A stretch of 39,549 bases of DNA from the NCBI GenBank assembly GCA_025210695.1, contig JAOARE010000017.1, forward strand, positions 1 to 39,549, in the 5' to 3' direction. The notes beneath the pieces were generated by a model that worked only from the letters and a program-made list of their open reading frames with translations, was not told the DNA's origin and ran no database searches. Positions 1 through 8,466 of the stretch are shown one piece after another. The position numbers were made by a program, and so were the translations under genes. The DNA is from Rickettsiales bacterium. Its GTDB lineage: Bacteria > Pseudomonadota > Alphaproteobacteria > Rickettsiales > CANDYO01. The stretch's first letter is position 1, and every line of letters starts with the position of its first letter.

Positions 1-1
1 A

Positions 2-349
2 ATAGAAAGAATTACTGATGGATATGCTTTATCAAAAACTGCCATTAAGTTTATTGAAAGAGATAAACCTGAGGGTGCTTTAAAGGTAATAGAAAGAATT
101 ACTGATAAATATACTTTATCAGAAATTGCCATTAAGTTTTTTGAAAGAGATAAACCTGAGAGCGCTTTAAAGGTAATAGAAAGAATTACTGATGGATATG
201 CTTTATCAAAAATTGCCATTAAGTTTATTGAAAGAGATAAACCTGAGAGTGCTTTAAAGGTGATAGATAGAATCACTGATAGACTTTATTTACAAGATTT
301 GGCCTATAAGTTTATAGACAAAGGTGATTTTGAGAGCTCTTTAAAAGTA
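2..349 (+). repeat. 87-bp coding tandem repeat, four copies
   Basis: Four consecutive 87-bp units start at 2, 89, 176 and 263 and stay in frame. Copies 1-3 differ at only a few bases. Copy 4 is diverged and grades into the non-repetitive C-terminal half of the gene. The array continues off the left edge, so the total copy number is unknown. Confidence 0.9.
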
Positions 350-895
350 GCAGATAAAATTACTGAGGTAGTAGATGAAAATACTATGGATTATTATGTT
401 TTATCAAGTATTACTAATAAGTTTATAGAAAAAGATCGTCCTTCTGAAGCAATTACATTGATTAGTAAAATTAAGAATCCAACACAAGAACAATTGGAAT
501 ATGTAAAAGATAATTCTCCTAAGAAAGATTCATCCTCAGATTGGTTAAGTTTGCCCGTAGCGGAAGCTATAGAAGAGAGCTCATATAGAAAAGTGGAAAG
601 TGATTATATGCTTACAGAAGCAGAAAAATTAGAGCACTTAAAAAACAAAGACAAAGAAACTCAACATAGCGCTCCCATGGATTATCAAAGTTATATTGAT
701 CAATATCCCCCCCAAGGGAAGCTTCCTAAAGTGAACACAGCAAGAAAACCTCATTTACCTGAAGATTTTAAATTACCGGAAACCGATATGACAGTAGTTG
801 GAGTGATTGGGGCAAGAGTTGCTAAGTTTTTTGTTAATAAAGTAACTGCCAGAGGGAAGAAGAGAACTAATGAAAAAAAAGGTAGAATCAGATAG
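2..895 (+). CDS. Partial alpha-helical 29-residue-repeat protein (5' end outside window)
   Basis: The reading frame is open from base 2 to the TAG at 893-895, so the gene begins upstream of the window. The first part is a tandem array with an 87-bp (29-residue) period; units begin at 2, 89, 176 and 263, followed by a more diverged unit near 350-480. The unit pattern is I-x-R-I-T-D-x-Y-x-L-S-x-I-A-I-K-F-I-E-R-D-K-P-x-x-A-L-K-V, an amphipathic helix pair resembling TPR-like solenoids. The first three units are nearly identical in DNA, so recent expansion is likely. An in-frame GTG at 260 is part of a repeat unit and is not a credible start. The last ~130 residues are non-repetitive, hydrophilic and end in a basic tail. 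The function is not recognised; a protein-binding scaffold or host-directed protein is an inference. Confidence 0.8.
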   Translation: MERITDGYALSKTAIKFIERDKPEGALKVIERITDKYTLSEIAIKFFERDKPESALKVIERITDGYALSKIAIKFIERDKPESALKVIDRITDRLYLQDLAYKFIDKGDFESSLKVADKITEVVDENTMDYYVLSSITNKFIEKDRPSEAITLISKIKNPTQEQLEYVKDNSPKKDSSSDWLSLPVAEAIEESSYRKVESDYMLTEAEKLEHLKNKDKETQHSAPMDYQSYIDQYPPQGKLPKVNTARKPHLPEDFKLPETDMTVVGVIGARVAKFFVNKVTARGKKRTNEKKGRIR

Positions 896-922
896 GTTGT
901 TTTTATAATAAGTTTCTACCTT
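873..922 (-). terminator. Rho-independent terminator of the YopJ-like/ankyrin gene
   Basis: AAGGTAGAA at 879-887 pairs perfectly with TTCTACCTT at 914-922 around a 26-nt loop. Read on the minus strand, the stem is followed by eight T residues (A-run at 873-880). It lies just past the stop of the minus-strand gene and overlaps the end of the convergent repeat-protein gene. Confidence 0.6.
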
Positions 923-935
923 AAAATTTGATGCT

Positions 936-2861
936 CTATACTTTCGATCTTTGCTCTTTAATTTTTACTGTTTTAGCTTTCTTGATAGAAGTGTTATCAG
1001 GATATTTTATATTTATATTTATATTTTCTATTCCCATTTTACTAGGGATATATTCTATATTTCTTCCTTGGGGAAATAACTCTTTTAAAACGTTCATTTT
1101 CTTTGATTGAACAGCATATTCAAGTGGACTAACCCCATTAATATTTTGTTTTAAAGTATCTGGAGAAAACCTAAGTACATTACGAATAACTTTAATATTT
1201 TCACTATCAATCGCCTCTTTTAAATAAGAAGTTAGTTTTTCTGAAGGAAAATATTTGCTTTTTTGTTCCCTATCTATAAAAGATGGTATTCTGGCCCCAG
1301 CCCTAACAATTTGATCAATAATCTCTTGATTGCCAGTTTCAATTGCCTGCATAATTGGAGATATACCATTTGTTTTTTTATTCACATCAGCACCAGCGTC
1401 CAACCATGATTTAATAAGATGAGAGATTTGCCCTCCTACACAAAATGCTAAGAATTCATTTGCATCTTTACCACCAAAATTACTAATTGTATTCAACGCT
1501 CTATCTTCTGTAGGTTTATAAATCTCAAACATTTTTATAGTTTCAAAGAGGGCAGCAGCACCTTTCTCTCCAGCTTTTGTATACCATTCTTGAAGATGTC
1601 CAAATGTTTCTGGAGCTAATACTTTACTAGATAGAAACTGAGATTTTTTAAGATCATTAGTATCTAAACCAAATTGTGTACTTGAATAAAGTTGATATGG
1701 ACTAGAAAAATCTTTTACTTTATTAAAAGCCTTCTGATAATTTAAACCACTTTCATCAATAAACTTAAAAACCGCTTTACTCATTTCTTTTGAAGAGAAA
1801 CATTTAGCTGATTCTACATCTTCCCTTGGAATATTATAATGAAGCACAAGATTAATTTGATCTTGGTTATATAATCCTTGAACTTGCTCTATTTGCGCAG
1901 GAGTCAATTCCATCTGGTTATATACGCTATTTAATATATGCTGACCAGATCTGCGGGATAAAACCTCTTCTAATTCTCTTTTAGAATGAGTTTCTTCTAA
2001 AGTTCTAAGAGCATCTCTTAAATATTTTTCTGTTTTATATAAAATTGAATAATTTCTCTTCTTGAATTCAACATTTTGCTCTTCATCAACCACAGCAACC
2101 GTTGCAGTAAACTCAGCCAAATGCTTTCTAAAAGTTTTATTAAGTCTCTTGTTAATAAAGAGCTCTTCTCCATTAAGATATTTCTCATATTGATCAGCAC
2201 GACTCATACTTTGAATATGTTTTAAGAATATAGGATCTAAATTTTCTAATCTATTTTCTCCTCTTTCTAAATAATCACTCTGATGACTTTCATTAAGAAA
2301 TCGATTCATAGTATTTAAATGCTGTATACTAAAAATACTACAACCACTATCTGAATATAAAATTCCCCCTTGAACATAGTTATGCGCATCTGCACCAATT
2401 GCTTCTTCTATACTCTGCCTTTCTTTTTTATTAATATCAGACAAGGAATCTATAAAAAAACTTCTAGCAATATTTCCATCAGAGTGGATTTGCAATGCAG
2501 ATGAATGAATATCTGATGGTCTAAAAATGATATCATAGTGAAATTTTTGACCATCTGGCATTCCAGCTAAATACTTATTAAAATCTGATAATTCTTGCTT
2601 GGTGACAAGAATAAAAGGATCATATTTTCTATCCTCAATATCTAAGGCAGATAAACGAGCATTCCTTTTCTGAGCTTTGCTCTCTAACATCAAAGCCACA
2701 ACCTCCGGAGAATAGACCAAAGATAAATCTTTAAGAACCTCAGACTCTTCTAAAGAAGAATGTCTTCCAGTTCTGCGTAAATCATCTAAAATTTCTATTG
2801 CTGAAGATACTTCTTTTAAAGACTTATTTAATTCAGACTTAATTCTTTCATATTTTGGCAC
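936..2861 (-). CDS. Probable YopJ-family (C55-like) acetyltransferase/protease effector with C-terminal ankyrin repeats
   Basis: This is a 641-residue protein with no signal peptide. In the N-terminal third it shows the arrangement of the YopJ catalytic core. H119 lies in DIHSSALQIH, D138 in FFIDSL 19 residues later, and C174 in the motif SDSGCSIFS. From memory, the YopJ triad is H109/E128/C172, with the same 19-residue His-to-acid gap and a SSSECGIFS-like cysteine motif, so the match is in order, spacing and context. The middle (about 200-470) is helical and charged. Residues ~470-600 hold degenerate ankyrin units (WLDAGADVNKKTNGISPIMQAIETG; then GVSPLEYAV). The tail is lysine-rich. YopJ proteins acetylate host kinases, and ankyrin repeats bind host proteins; a host-directed effector is therefore inferred. 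The enzymatic call rests on motif reading only; a CE-clan deubiquitinase-like protease is the main alternative. Confidence 0.6.
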   Translation of the reverse strand: MPKYERIKSELNKSLKEVSSAIEILDDLRRTGRHSSLEESEVLKDLSLVYSPEVVALMLESKAQKRNARLSALDIEDRKYDPFILVTKQELSDFNKYLAGMPDGQKFHYDIIFRPSDIHSSALQIHSDGNIARSFFIDSLSDINKKERQSIEEAIGADAHNYVQGGILYSDSGCSIFSIQHLNTMNRFLNESHQSDYLERGENRLENLDPIFLKHIQSMSRADQYEKYLNGEELFINKRLNKTFRKHLAEFTATVAVVDEEQNVEFKKRNYSILYKTEKYLRDALRTLEETHSKRELEEVLSRRSGQHILNSVYNQMELTPAQIEQVQGLYNQDQINLVLHYNIPREDVESAKCFSSKEMSKAVFKFIDESGLNYQKAFNKVKDFSSPYQLYSSTQFGLDTNDLKKSQFLSSKVLAPETFGHLQEWYTKAGEKGAAALFETIKMFEIYKPTEDRALNTISNFGGKDANEFLAFCVGGQISHLIKSWLDAGADVNKKTNGISPIMQAIETGNQEIIDQIVRAGARIPSFIDREQKSKYFPSEKLTSYLKEAIDSENIKVIRNVLRFSPDTLKQNINGVSPLEYAVQSKKMNVLKELFPQGRNIEYIPSKMGIENININIKYPDNTSIKKAKTVKIKEQRSKV

Positions 2862-2882
2862 TGGTTAATAAATCCTTTTAAA

Positions 2883-2913
2883 AACTATGTTATATAATAT
2901 AACCAACATAGTT
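2883..2913 (-). terminator. Inverted repeat at the end of ribF
   Basis: AACTATGTT at 2883-2891 and AACATAGTT at 2905-2913 form a 9-bp stem that overlaps the ribF stop codon. The loop contains a second, nearly perfect palindrome (2889-2903). There is no long T-run, so this is a weak terminator or an mRNA-end stabilising hairpin. Confidence 0.35.
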
Positions 2914-3310
2914 AATAAATTGCTAATAACTCCTTAGCCTTATTACAATCTTTTGTAATTTTCTCTACTAGCCCTTGCATATCTTTAAATTTCATTTCTT
3001 CTCTAAGAAAATAAAGAGGGGTAACTTTAATTTTTTCTCCATACATATCTTTATTGAAATCAAATACATAAATCTCAAGTTTAGGTTTATTAACGCCGAA
3101 ATGAGGAGTTATTCCAATGTTAATTGCTCCTTTATAAACCACTCCTTCATGCTCTATAATTCCAGCATAAACACCATATTTAAATGGGCAATCATCATCT
3201 AATAATAGATTCATGGTTGGAAAGCCAATATCTCTGGATATTTTCTTACCTTGAACCACTATTCCTTCTACGCTAGCCATTTGATTTAATGATAGTTTTT
3301 CTGAATACAT
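2912..3310 (-). CDS. ribF: Stand-alone riboflavin kinase (RibF C-terminal domain only)
   Basis: It phosphorylates riboflavin to FMN. The 132-residue product matches only the kinase half of bacterial RibF: GFPTMNL (the PTxN nucleotide-binding motif), KYGVYAGI, KGAINIG, FGVNKPKLEIYVFDF (conserved catalytic Glu) and LREEMKF. Bacterial RibF is normally a ~310-residue bifunctional enzyme with an N-terminal FAD synthetase. Here the space upstream is fully occupied by holC, so that domain is absent at this locus. The start is uncertain. ATG at 3310 follows the holC stop by two bases. A TTG at 3331 would overlap holC and has AAAGGAG immediately in front, which is too close. It is the last gene of the murC-pepA-holC run. 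Confidence 0.85.
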   Translation of the reverse strand: MYSEKLSLNQMASVEGIVVQGKKISRDIGFPTMNLLLDDDCPFKYGVYAGIIEHEGVVYKGAINIGITPHFGVNKPKLEIYVFDFNKDMYGEKIKVTPLYFLREEMKFKDMQGLVEKITKDCNKAKELLAIY

Positions 3311-3312
3311 TT

Positions 3313-3756
3313 TTAAGCTTGCTTTTCCCAAGCTCCTTTAAGATTCTGTTGCCAGAAGACTAAAGCATGGCCAGAATTTTGATAGGATTTCCATTTTTTT
3401 CTGGCAAATTCAACTTGCTCTGGGATGTTGCCATCAAACATATAGAGCAATTTAGAAACCGAAGCATCATCTAACTCAACAGCCCCAAGGGCCATTGCAA
3501 TGCTTGATTTGTTGGGATTCTCAATTTTAGTAGATAAATACACCGGTTGATCAGCAGGATAGTCATCAGAAAAAGTGCCATGAGGAATGAAATGCTTAGT
3601 GCTATAAGCCCATAACCCATCATCTAGTAATCTCATCAATTCTTCATTTTCAGCAACAACTAACAAACGCTGCCCTGAATAATAAATCTTTTCAATCAAT
3701 CTAGGAGCTGCCTTATTTATAGGCAGGGTTGTGAGCTTATAGAAACTTATCTCCAT
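3313..3756 (-). CDS. holC: DNA polymerase III chi subunit
   Basis: HolC links the clamp loader to single-strand binding protein in the replisome. The 147-residue product has the family's short alpha/beta layout: MEISFYKL start, LPRL/IEKIYYSGQRLLV, the E-x-x-LD-x-x-LW segment (NEELMRLLDDGLWAY), FIPHG and D-QPVYLS. The C-terminal W-x-x-Y and AWEKQ tail also fit. The frame is open further upstream to 3789, but an ATG at 3756, four bases after the pepA stop, gives the normal HolC N-terminus and is preferred. The pepA-holC order is widely conserved in proteobacteria and supports the call. Confidence 0.85.
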   Translation of the reverse strand: MEISFYKLTTLPINKAAPRLIEKIYYSGQRLLVVAENEELMRLLDDGLWAYSTKHFIPHGTFSDDYPADQPVYLSTKIENPNKSSIAMALGAVELDDASVSKLLYMFDGNIPEQVEFARKKWKSYQNSGHALVFWQQNLKGAWEKQA

Positions 3757-3760
3757 CACA

Positions 3761-5245
3761 TTATTTTTCATATTTTTTAACAAATTCATTGAGCAATCTT
3801 ACGCCAAAACCAGTAGCCCCAACTGGACATAAGTCTAATGCTTTATCAGCCCAAGAAACACCTGCAATATCTATATGAGCCCAGGTTACATTATTAACAA
3901 ATCGCTTTAAAAACTGCGCTGCAGTTATGCTTCCAGCACCCCTAGCATTACCAGTATTTCTAACATCAGCTATTACGGAATCTATCATTTTATCATAATC
4001 GCTAGTTAGTGGAAATTCCCATAGCTTCTCATCAGTATCTTTTCCAGCTTTAAGTAAATCTTGAGCTAATTCTTCATTATTTGAGAATAAACCTGCATGA
4101 TGACTTCCTAAAGACACTACTATGGCTCCTGTTAAAGTTGCTAAATCTATCATCAATTTAGGCTTAAATCTATTCTGACAATACCATAAAGCATCAGCTA
4201 AAACTAATCTTCCTTCAGCGTCAGTATTTAGAATTTCTATTGTTTGACCAGACATAGATTTCACCACATCTGCTGGACGCTGAGCATTACCATCAGGCAT
4301 ATTTTCTGATAAAGCTGCTATAGCAACTACATTCACCTTTGCATCTCTTGCTGCTAAAGATCTCATTAAACCGGTCACAATTGCAGCTCCAGACATGTCA
4401 TATTTCATGTCTTCCATATTAGCTGAAGGCTTTAGAGATATTCCACCAGTGTCAAAAGTCACTCCTTTTCCAACAAAACAAAGTGGTGCATCACCTTCCT
4501 TTCCACCGTTATACTGCATAACTAAAAGCTTAGATTCTTTTGAGCTTCCCTGCCCCACTCCAAGTAAAGCATGCATCTCCAGATCATACATATCTGCTTC
4601 ACCAAGTATTTCCACTTTCACACCAAATTTTTCCAGCTCCTCTTTAGAGTTTTCAGAGAAACTTTCAGGATATATAACATTAGGCGGCTCAGAAATAAGA
4701 TCACGGCTAAATTTAACTGACTGTGCAACTGGTTTTAACTCTTTCTCAAAAATGCTTTGAGCATCTTTTGCAACTTCAGTTACCAATTCAATTTTATCTA
4801 AGACAGTTTTATCCTTTAACTTTTCTGCTGATTTATATTTATCAAAACTATATTCACGAAGATTTAAACCATAGGCAATATTTGCACATATTTCAGCCTC
4901 ATTCTCTTCCACTAATCTTGAATCTATCATGATGGAAGCCTTAGTAAACTTACTACAATTTAAAATAGCAACTAATCTTGCTCCAAATTTAGAAGCCTTA
5001 AGAGGATTAAATTCTTCTTTTTTTCCTAAACCAACTAAAATAATACATTTAACACTAACATGATGAGGAGTGGCCATAGTAACTCTTTGACCAGATTCGC
5101 CCTTAAACTTTCTTAAATCTATTATTTGAGAAACAAGAGTTTTTAAATCTGCATCAAGAGTCAAATTATTTTGTAAATTAAATCCCTCAGCTAAACCTAA
5201 CACCAAAGTATTGACAGATGATTTATTGTTAAAAATTATATCCAT
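3761..5245 (-). CDS. pepA: Leucyl aminopeptidase (M17, cytosol aminopeptidase)
   Basis: This is a zinc/manganese-dependent exopeptidase that removes N-terminal residues in the cytoplasm. The 494-residue product has the M17 catalytic half intact: GKGVTFDTGGISLK (metal and lysine ligands), MKYDMSGAA and the signature NTDAEGRLVLADAL. The frame extends upstream into murC, but an ATG at 5245 preceded by GGCGGAG at a good distance gives the canonical start and leaves a 19-base gap after the murC stop. The N-terminal half is the usual diverged M17 regulatory domain. It is in an operon with murC and holC. Confidence 0.95.
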   Translation of the reverse strand: MDIIFNNKSSVNTLVLGLAEGFNLQNNLTLDADLKTLVSQIIDLRKFKGESGQRVTMATPHHVSVKCIILVGLGKKEEFNPLKASKFGARLVAILNCSKFTKASIMIDSRLVEENEAEICANIAYGLNLREYSFDKYKSAEKLKDKTVLDKIELVTEVAKDAQSIFEKELKPVAQSVKFSRDLISEPPNVIYPESFSENSKEELEKFGVKVEILGEADMYDLEMHALLGVGQGSSKESKLLVMQYNGGKEGDAPLCFVGKGVTFDTGGISLKPSANMEDMKYDMSGAAIVTGLMRSLAARDAKVNVVAIAALSENMPDGNAQRPADVVKSMSGQTIEILNTDAEGRLVLADALWYCQNRFKPKLMIDLATLTGAIVVSLGSHHAGLFSNNEELAQDLLKAGKDTDEKLWEFPLTSDYDKMIDSVIADVRNTGNARGAGSITAAQFLKRFVNNVTWAHIDIAGVSWADKALDLCPVGATGFGVRLLNEFVKKYEK

Positions 5246-5264
5246 ATTTTTCTCCGCCTTTAAA

Positions 5265-6716
5265 TTATTTTTGTGATGATAAAAAATTCTTCCATTGATC
5301 TGGGAAATCATGAGCCCATTTAGTAATACTTCCTGCCCCCATAAATAATACAAGATCGCCTGCTTTAGCCATAGAGCTTACTATCTCCGGTAACTTATCT
5401 GGAGAGTCTAAACTCAATATCTCTTTGTTTTTATAATATTGTCTTAAAGTGGAAATAATCACTTCCTTATTAACTCCTTCTATTGGAGACTCTCCTGCTG
5501 AATAAATATCAGCCATTAATATTATATCGGCATTATCAAAACTATGAATGAACTCAGAAAATAAATTTTCCACCCTAGAATATCTATGTAACTGCACCAC
5601 AGCAATAACTTTTGCTTGCTTGTTTAACTTATTAACTTGACGAGCAGTAAGTAACACAGCTTTTATCTCTTCTGGATGGTGAGCATAATCATCAATAATA
5701 CTAACCCCTCCTACTTCACCGGTTTTAGTGAATCTTCTTTTCACTCCAGAAAACTTTGCAAATCCTTCTGTGATTAATTCTTTCTTAAACTTTAATTTCA
5801 CTCCTATGGCTATAGCTGCTAAAGAATTCAGAACATTATGCTTTCCAGCTACTGGCAGATTAATTTTTTCTATTATAAATTCTTTACCTAATATTCTATC
5901 TGAAACTTTAACATCAAATATAGTTCCAGAAATATTTTCAACGATATTAACCGCCTGAATATCTAAACCTTCTGAGTCAATTCCATAAGTGATAATTTCA
6001 CGATCTTGGATGTTTTCTACTAAATTCTTAACCTCTAAATGATCTTTGCACACAACAGCAAATCCATAAAATGGAAGATTCTGAATAAATGACCTATATG
6101 CCTTTTTAAGGTTCTCAAAACTTCCATAATAGTCCAAATGTTCTGGATCTATATTGGTGATCACTGCAATAGTTGATGGAATACGAATAAATGTTCCATC
6201 TGACTCATCTGCTTCAGCTATTAAATAATCACTGCTTCCTAAATAAGCATTTGTTCCTCTAGTATTAATAATACCGCCATTAATAACTGTTGGGCTTAAT
6301 GAAGATGCTTCAAACATTGCTGCTACAAACGCAGTTGTGGTGGTTTTACCATGCGACCCTGAAACTGCTATTGAAATTTTAAGCCTCATTAATTCTGCCA
6401 GCATCTCTGAACGCTTCACCACAGGAACACGCGCAGCTCTTGCAGCAATAATTTCAGGATTATCATCTTTTACTGCTGTAGATTTAACCACCACTGAAGC
6501 ATTTTTAATATTTTCTTTTTTGTGACCTACAAAAACCTTAATTCCAATATTTCGAAGACGAAGAACATTGTCATTTTCTCCTAAATCTGACCCTTGAACT
6601 TGATAACCAAGATTATGCATAATTTCAGCAATACCGCTCATACCAATTCCACCAACTCCGATAAAATGGATGATTCCAAAATTATCAAACATCATCTTCT
6701 CTAATAAAGCCTTCAT
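5265..6716 (-). CDS. murC: UDP-N-acetylmuramate--L-alanine ligase
   Basis: It adds L-alanine to UDP-MurNAc in cytoplasmic peptidoglycan precursor synthesis, using ATP. The 483 residues carry the MurC N-terminal signature HFIGVGGIGMSGIAEI (about 17-32), the Mur P-loop SGSHGKTTTT (119-128), the INGG and EADESDGTF segments, and the C-terminal DDYAHHPEEI motif. The ATG at 6716 has AAAGGAAA in front. It follows the RMND1-like gene by only ten bases and so is co-transcribed with it. No other mur genes are nearby, unlike the classical dcw cluster. Its intact motifs suggest a retained cell-wall pathway. Confidence 0.95.
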   Translation of the reverse strand: MKALLEKMMFDNFGIIHFIGVGGIGMSGIAEIMHNLGYQVQGSDLGENDNVLRLRNIGIKVFVGHKKENIKNASVVVKSTAVKDDNPEIIAARAARVPVVKRSEMLAELMRLKISIAVSGSHGKTTTTAFVAAMFEASSLSPTVINGGIINTRGTNAYLGSSDYLIAEADESDGTFIRIPSTIAVITNIDPEHLDYYGSFENLKKAYRSFIQNLPFYGFAVVCKDHLEVKNLVENIQDREIITYGIDSEGLDIQAVNIVENISGTIFDVKVSDRILGKEFIIEKINLPVAGKHNVLNSLAAIAIGVKLKFKKELITEGFAKFSGVKRRFTKTGEVGGVSIIDDYAHHPEEIKAVLLTARQVNKLNKQAKVIAVVQLHRYSRVENLFSEFIHSFDNADIILMADIYSAGESPIEGVNKEVIISTLRQYYKNKEILSLDSPDKLPEIVSSMAKAGDLVLFMGAGSITKWAHDFPDQWKNFLSSQK

Positions 6717-6726
6717 ATATTTTCCT

Positions 6727-7512
6727 TTAACTAGTTATTTTAAAACCGATGGTTAAAATTATTTCCATTCCTATTAAAATTATAATTATAATTTCAAGAA
6801 GAGAACTATGACGATTATTAAATACATCACTTAGAATTTCAAATAATTCATGGATTAAATTAAGCCTTTTATTTAATATGTCCACTCTCTGTTTAATATC
6901 TTGATCTTCAGCCATCATTTGATAGATGGGTTCTAATGCTGGGTAATCCCAGAAAAACTTAGGAGTTCCTAAAATATCGCCATGTAAATTAATTGAACTT
7001 CGCTCTAAAAACAGCTTACCCATTTTCTTAGCTATTTCTTTACCAGATAAAGTAATCTTCCCCGTTTTAGCGAGTGACTTTGGAATATGCTCTGTTTTTT
7101 TTATAGTTTGGGCAACTCGCTCTTCAAATCCAGATAGCTTCATTGATTGGGCTAGAGCATAAGAAATGGCAAGTCTTTCCATAACCCCAGCATCCTTATC
7201 AAGCCTAATTTCATTTTGATGAACTTCTGTTTCACTATCTTGAACCACAAAATAAGACTCTGAAGAGTTATGAATATTTTCTACATTATCTTCTTCAAAT
7301 TTCTTCAACTTTTTTAGTACAACTGAAATTTCTTCATCAGTTAATTCCCAGAACACCACACAGCCATAGCTAAAAAAGAACACATGACCTTCATAAAATG
7401 GAGCATAAATAACATTACGAAACTTTTTTGGGCTTTCATTATCTTTTTTAAGAAATTTATATAACGGATTCATTTGATAAGAATCCGCAGAACAAAATGT
7501 TTTACATTGCAT
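6727..7512 (-). CDS. RMND1/DUF155 (YagE-like) family membrane-anchored protein
   Basis: The 261-residue product has the DUF155 pattern: a beta-rich N-terminus with FFFSYGCVVFWEL, then RLAISYALAQSMKLSGFEERV, a helical region with KEIAKKMGKLFLERSSINLH and TPKFFWDYPALEPIY. It ends in a single C-terminal membrane helix (about 238-258) rich in isoleucine. Mitochondrial relatives (RMND1, Sif2/Sif3) act in respiratory-chain or mitoribosome maintenance. The bacterial function is not established, so none is assigned. The ATG at 7512 has no clear ribosome-binding site. It heads the operon that continues into murC. Confidence 0.85.
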   Translation of the reverse strand: MQCKTFCSADSYQMNPLYKFLKKDNESPKKFRNVIYAPFYEGHVFFFSYGCVVFWELTDEEISVVLKKLKKFEEDNVENIHNSSESYFVVQDSETEVHQNEIRLDKDAGVMERLAISYALAQSMKLSGFEERVAQTIKKTEHIPKSLAKTGKITLSGKEIAKKMGKLFLERSSINLHGDILGTPKFFWDYPALEPIYQMMAEDQDIKQRVDILNKRLNLIHELFEILSDVFNNRHSSLLEIIIIILIGMEIILTIGFKITS

Positions 7513-7618
7513 GCTAGCTAAACAAAAAATAGGTTACTTTAACTTAGCATATTATCCTCTCTATTCCCTGCAAATGCAATAGTAAAATATTAAGTCGCTC
7601 TATAGAATATCCTTAGTT

Positions 7619-8017
7619 TTATTTAGCCATTATAAAATTATCTGCCATCATAGCCGCTTTATCAAAAGTTAAAGTACTTATGCAGCCAGAATTTTTATTA
7701 ATCTCTCCGATTAAAGCATCTGAAAAATCCAGTTTTTTTTGGCTATATTGACTCAACGCGTTCCGTAGTAACTTCTGATTCTCAAAGCAAAATTCTTTAG
7801 TTGATAATATCAGTTTAACAACCTCAATAATAGATTCTTTATTATATTTATATCCTCTTTCTAACACCCAAATAAGCTCACATATTACAATATTATTGAT
7901 AAAGATTGACTGCGAAGAAGTAGCATATTTATTAAGAGTCTTCTCAACTATTTTTGCCTGTTCTGAATCATCCTGAGTTAAATACCGGACTAATATATTC
8001 GTATCAATACCAATCAT
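7619..8017 (-). CDS. vapC: VapC-type PIN-domain ribonuclease toxin
   Basis: A 132-residue PIN-domain protein with the acidic residues of the active site: D5 in MIGIDTN, E47 in CELIW, D97/D100 in DFSDAL and the TFDKAA motif near 118. VapC toxins are Mg-dependent endonucleases that cut tRNA or rRNA when the antitoxin is lost. It starts three bases after the stop of the AbrB-type gene upstream, the normal antitoxin-toxin order, so translation is probably coupled. All catalytic acids are present, so it is likely functional; its RNA target cannot be read from sequence. Confidence 0.92.
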   Translation of the reverse strand: MIGIDTNILVRYLTQDDSEQAKIVEKTLNKYATSSQSIFINNIVICELIWVLERGYKYNKESIIEVVKLILSTKEFCFENQKLLRNALSQYSQKKLDFSDALIGEINKNSGCISTLTFDKAAMMADNFIMAK

Positions 8018-8020
8018 ATA

Positions 8021-8251
8021 CTAGCCCTTTACATTTTTTATAACATCATTCATTTCTTCACAGCTAAGACTTTTCTTTGGGTTAGGCAAAACTCCTTTTA
8101 AATCTTTAATAGACCTATTAATTGGCATCATCACTATCTGATCACCTTTTAAAACAAACTCTAACTTATTTCCACTAATAAGGTTTAATTTACTTCTTAT
8201 CTCAGCTGGGATAGTAACTTGACCTCTATTTGTCATAATAGATTGCAACAT
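8021..8251 (-). CDS. vapB: VapB/AbrB-type antitoxin
   Basis: A 76-residue protein whose N-terminus is an AbrB/MazE swapped-hairpin DNA-binding domain (TNRGQVTIPAEIRSKLNL, then GNKLEFVLKGDQIVMMP). The C-terminal tail (about 50-76) would wrap the VapC partner. The frame opens with a GTG at 8266, but GAGGG sits eight bases before the ATG at 8251, which is chosen here; an ATG at 8257 also lies in frame. VapB-type antitoxins repress their own operon, and a palindrome lies just upstream. Confidence 0.88.
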   Translation of the reverse strand: MLQSIMTNRGQVTIPAEIRSKLNLISGNKLEFVLKGDQIVMMPINRSIKDLKGVLPNPKKSLSCEEMNDVIKNVKG

Positions 8252-8275
8252 AATCATAACCCTCACATCAAATAA

Positions 8276-8300
8276 TTACATACATATTATGTTAATGTAA
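8276..8300 (-). promoter_or_regulatory. Candidate VapBC operator palindrome
   Basis: TTACAT at 8276-8281 and ATGTAA at 8295-8300 enclose a second near-perfect palindrome ACATATTATGT (8282-8292). The site lies 25-50 bases upstream of vapB, where an autoregulatory operator overlapping the promoter is expected. The assignment is an inference from position and symmetry. Confidence 0.4.
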
Positions 8301-8426
8301 GAATAAATTATATACAACGTCTATTATTAAATAATCATATTAAATACAAGAAATACGTATTTAATCTATAGATTAGATATTACTTTTAAACAAACAGCTA
8401 GTCATTAAATAGAAACAAGAAAGCAA

Positions 8427-8459
8427 TATGCTCCAATTAAAGTTACTAACTGGAGCATA
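8427..8459 (-). terminator. Terminator of the ankyrin-repeat gene
   Basis: TATGCTCCA (8427-8435) pairs perfectly with TGGAGCATA (8451-8459), a 9-bp stem with a 15-nt loop. On the minus strand it lies eight bases past the stop codon and is followed by a T-rich stretch (TTGCTTTCTTG). Confidence 0.65.
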
Positions 8460-8466
8460 ATAACTT

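Noticed and set aside
260..895. GTG at 260 as the start of a complete 211-residue gene
   Set aside because: The frame is open to base 2 and the GTG lies inside a repeat unit whose other copies have GTA there.
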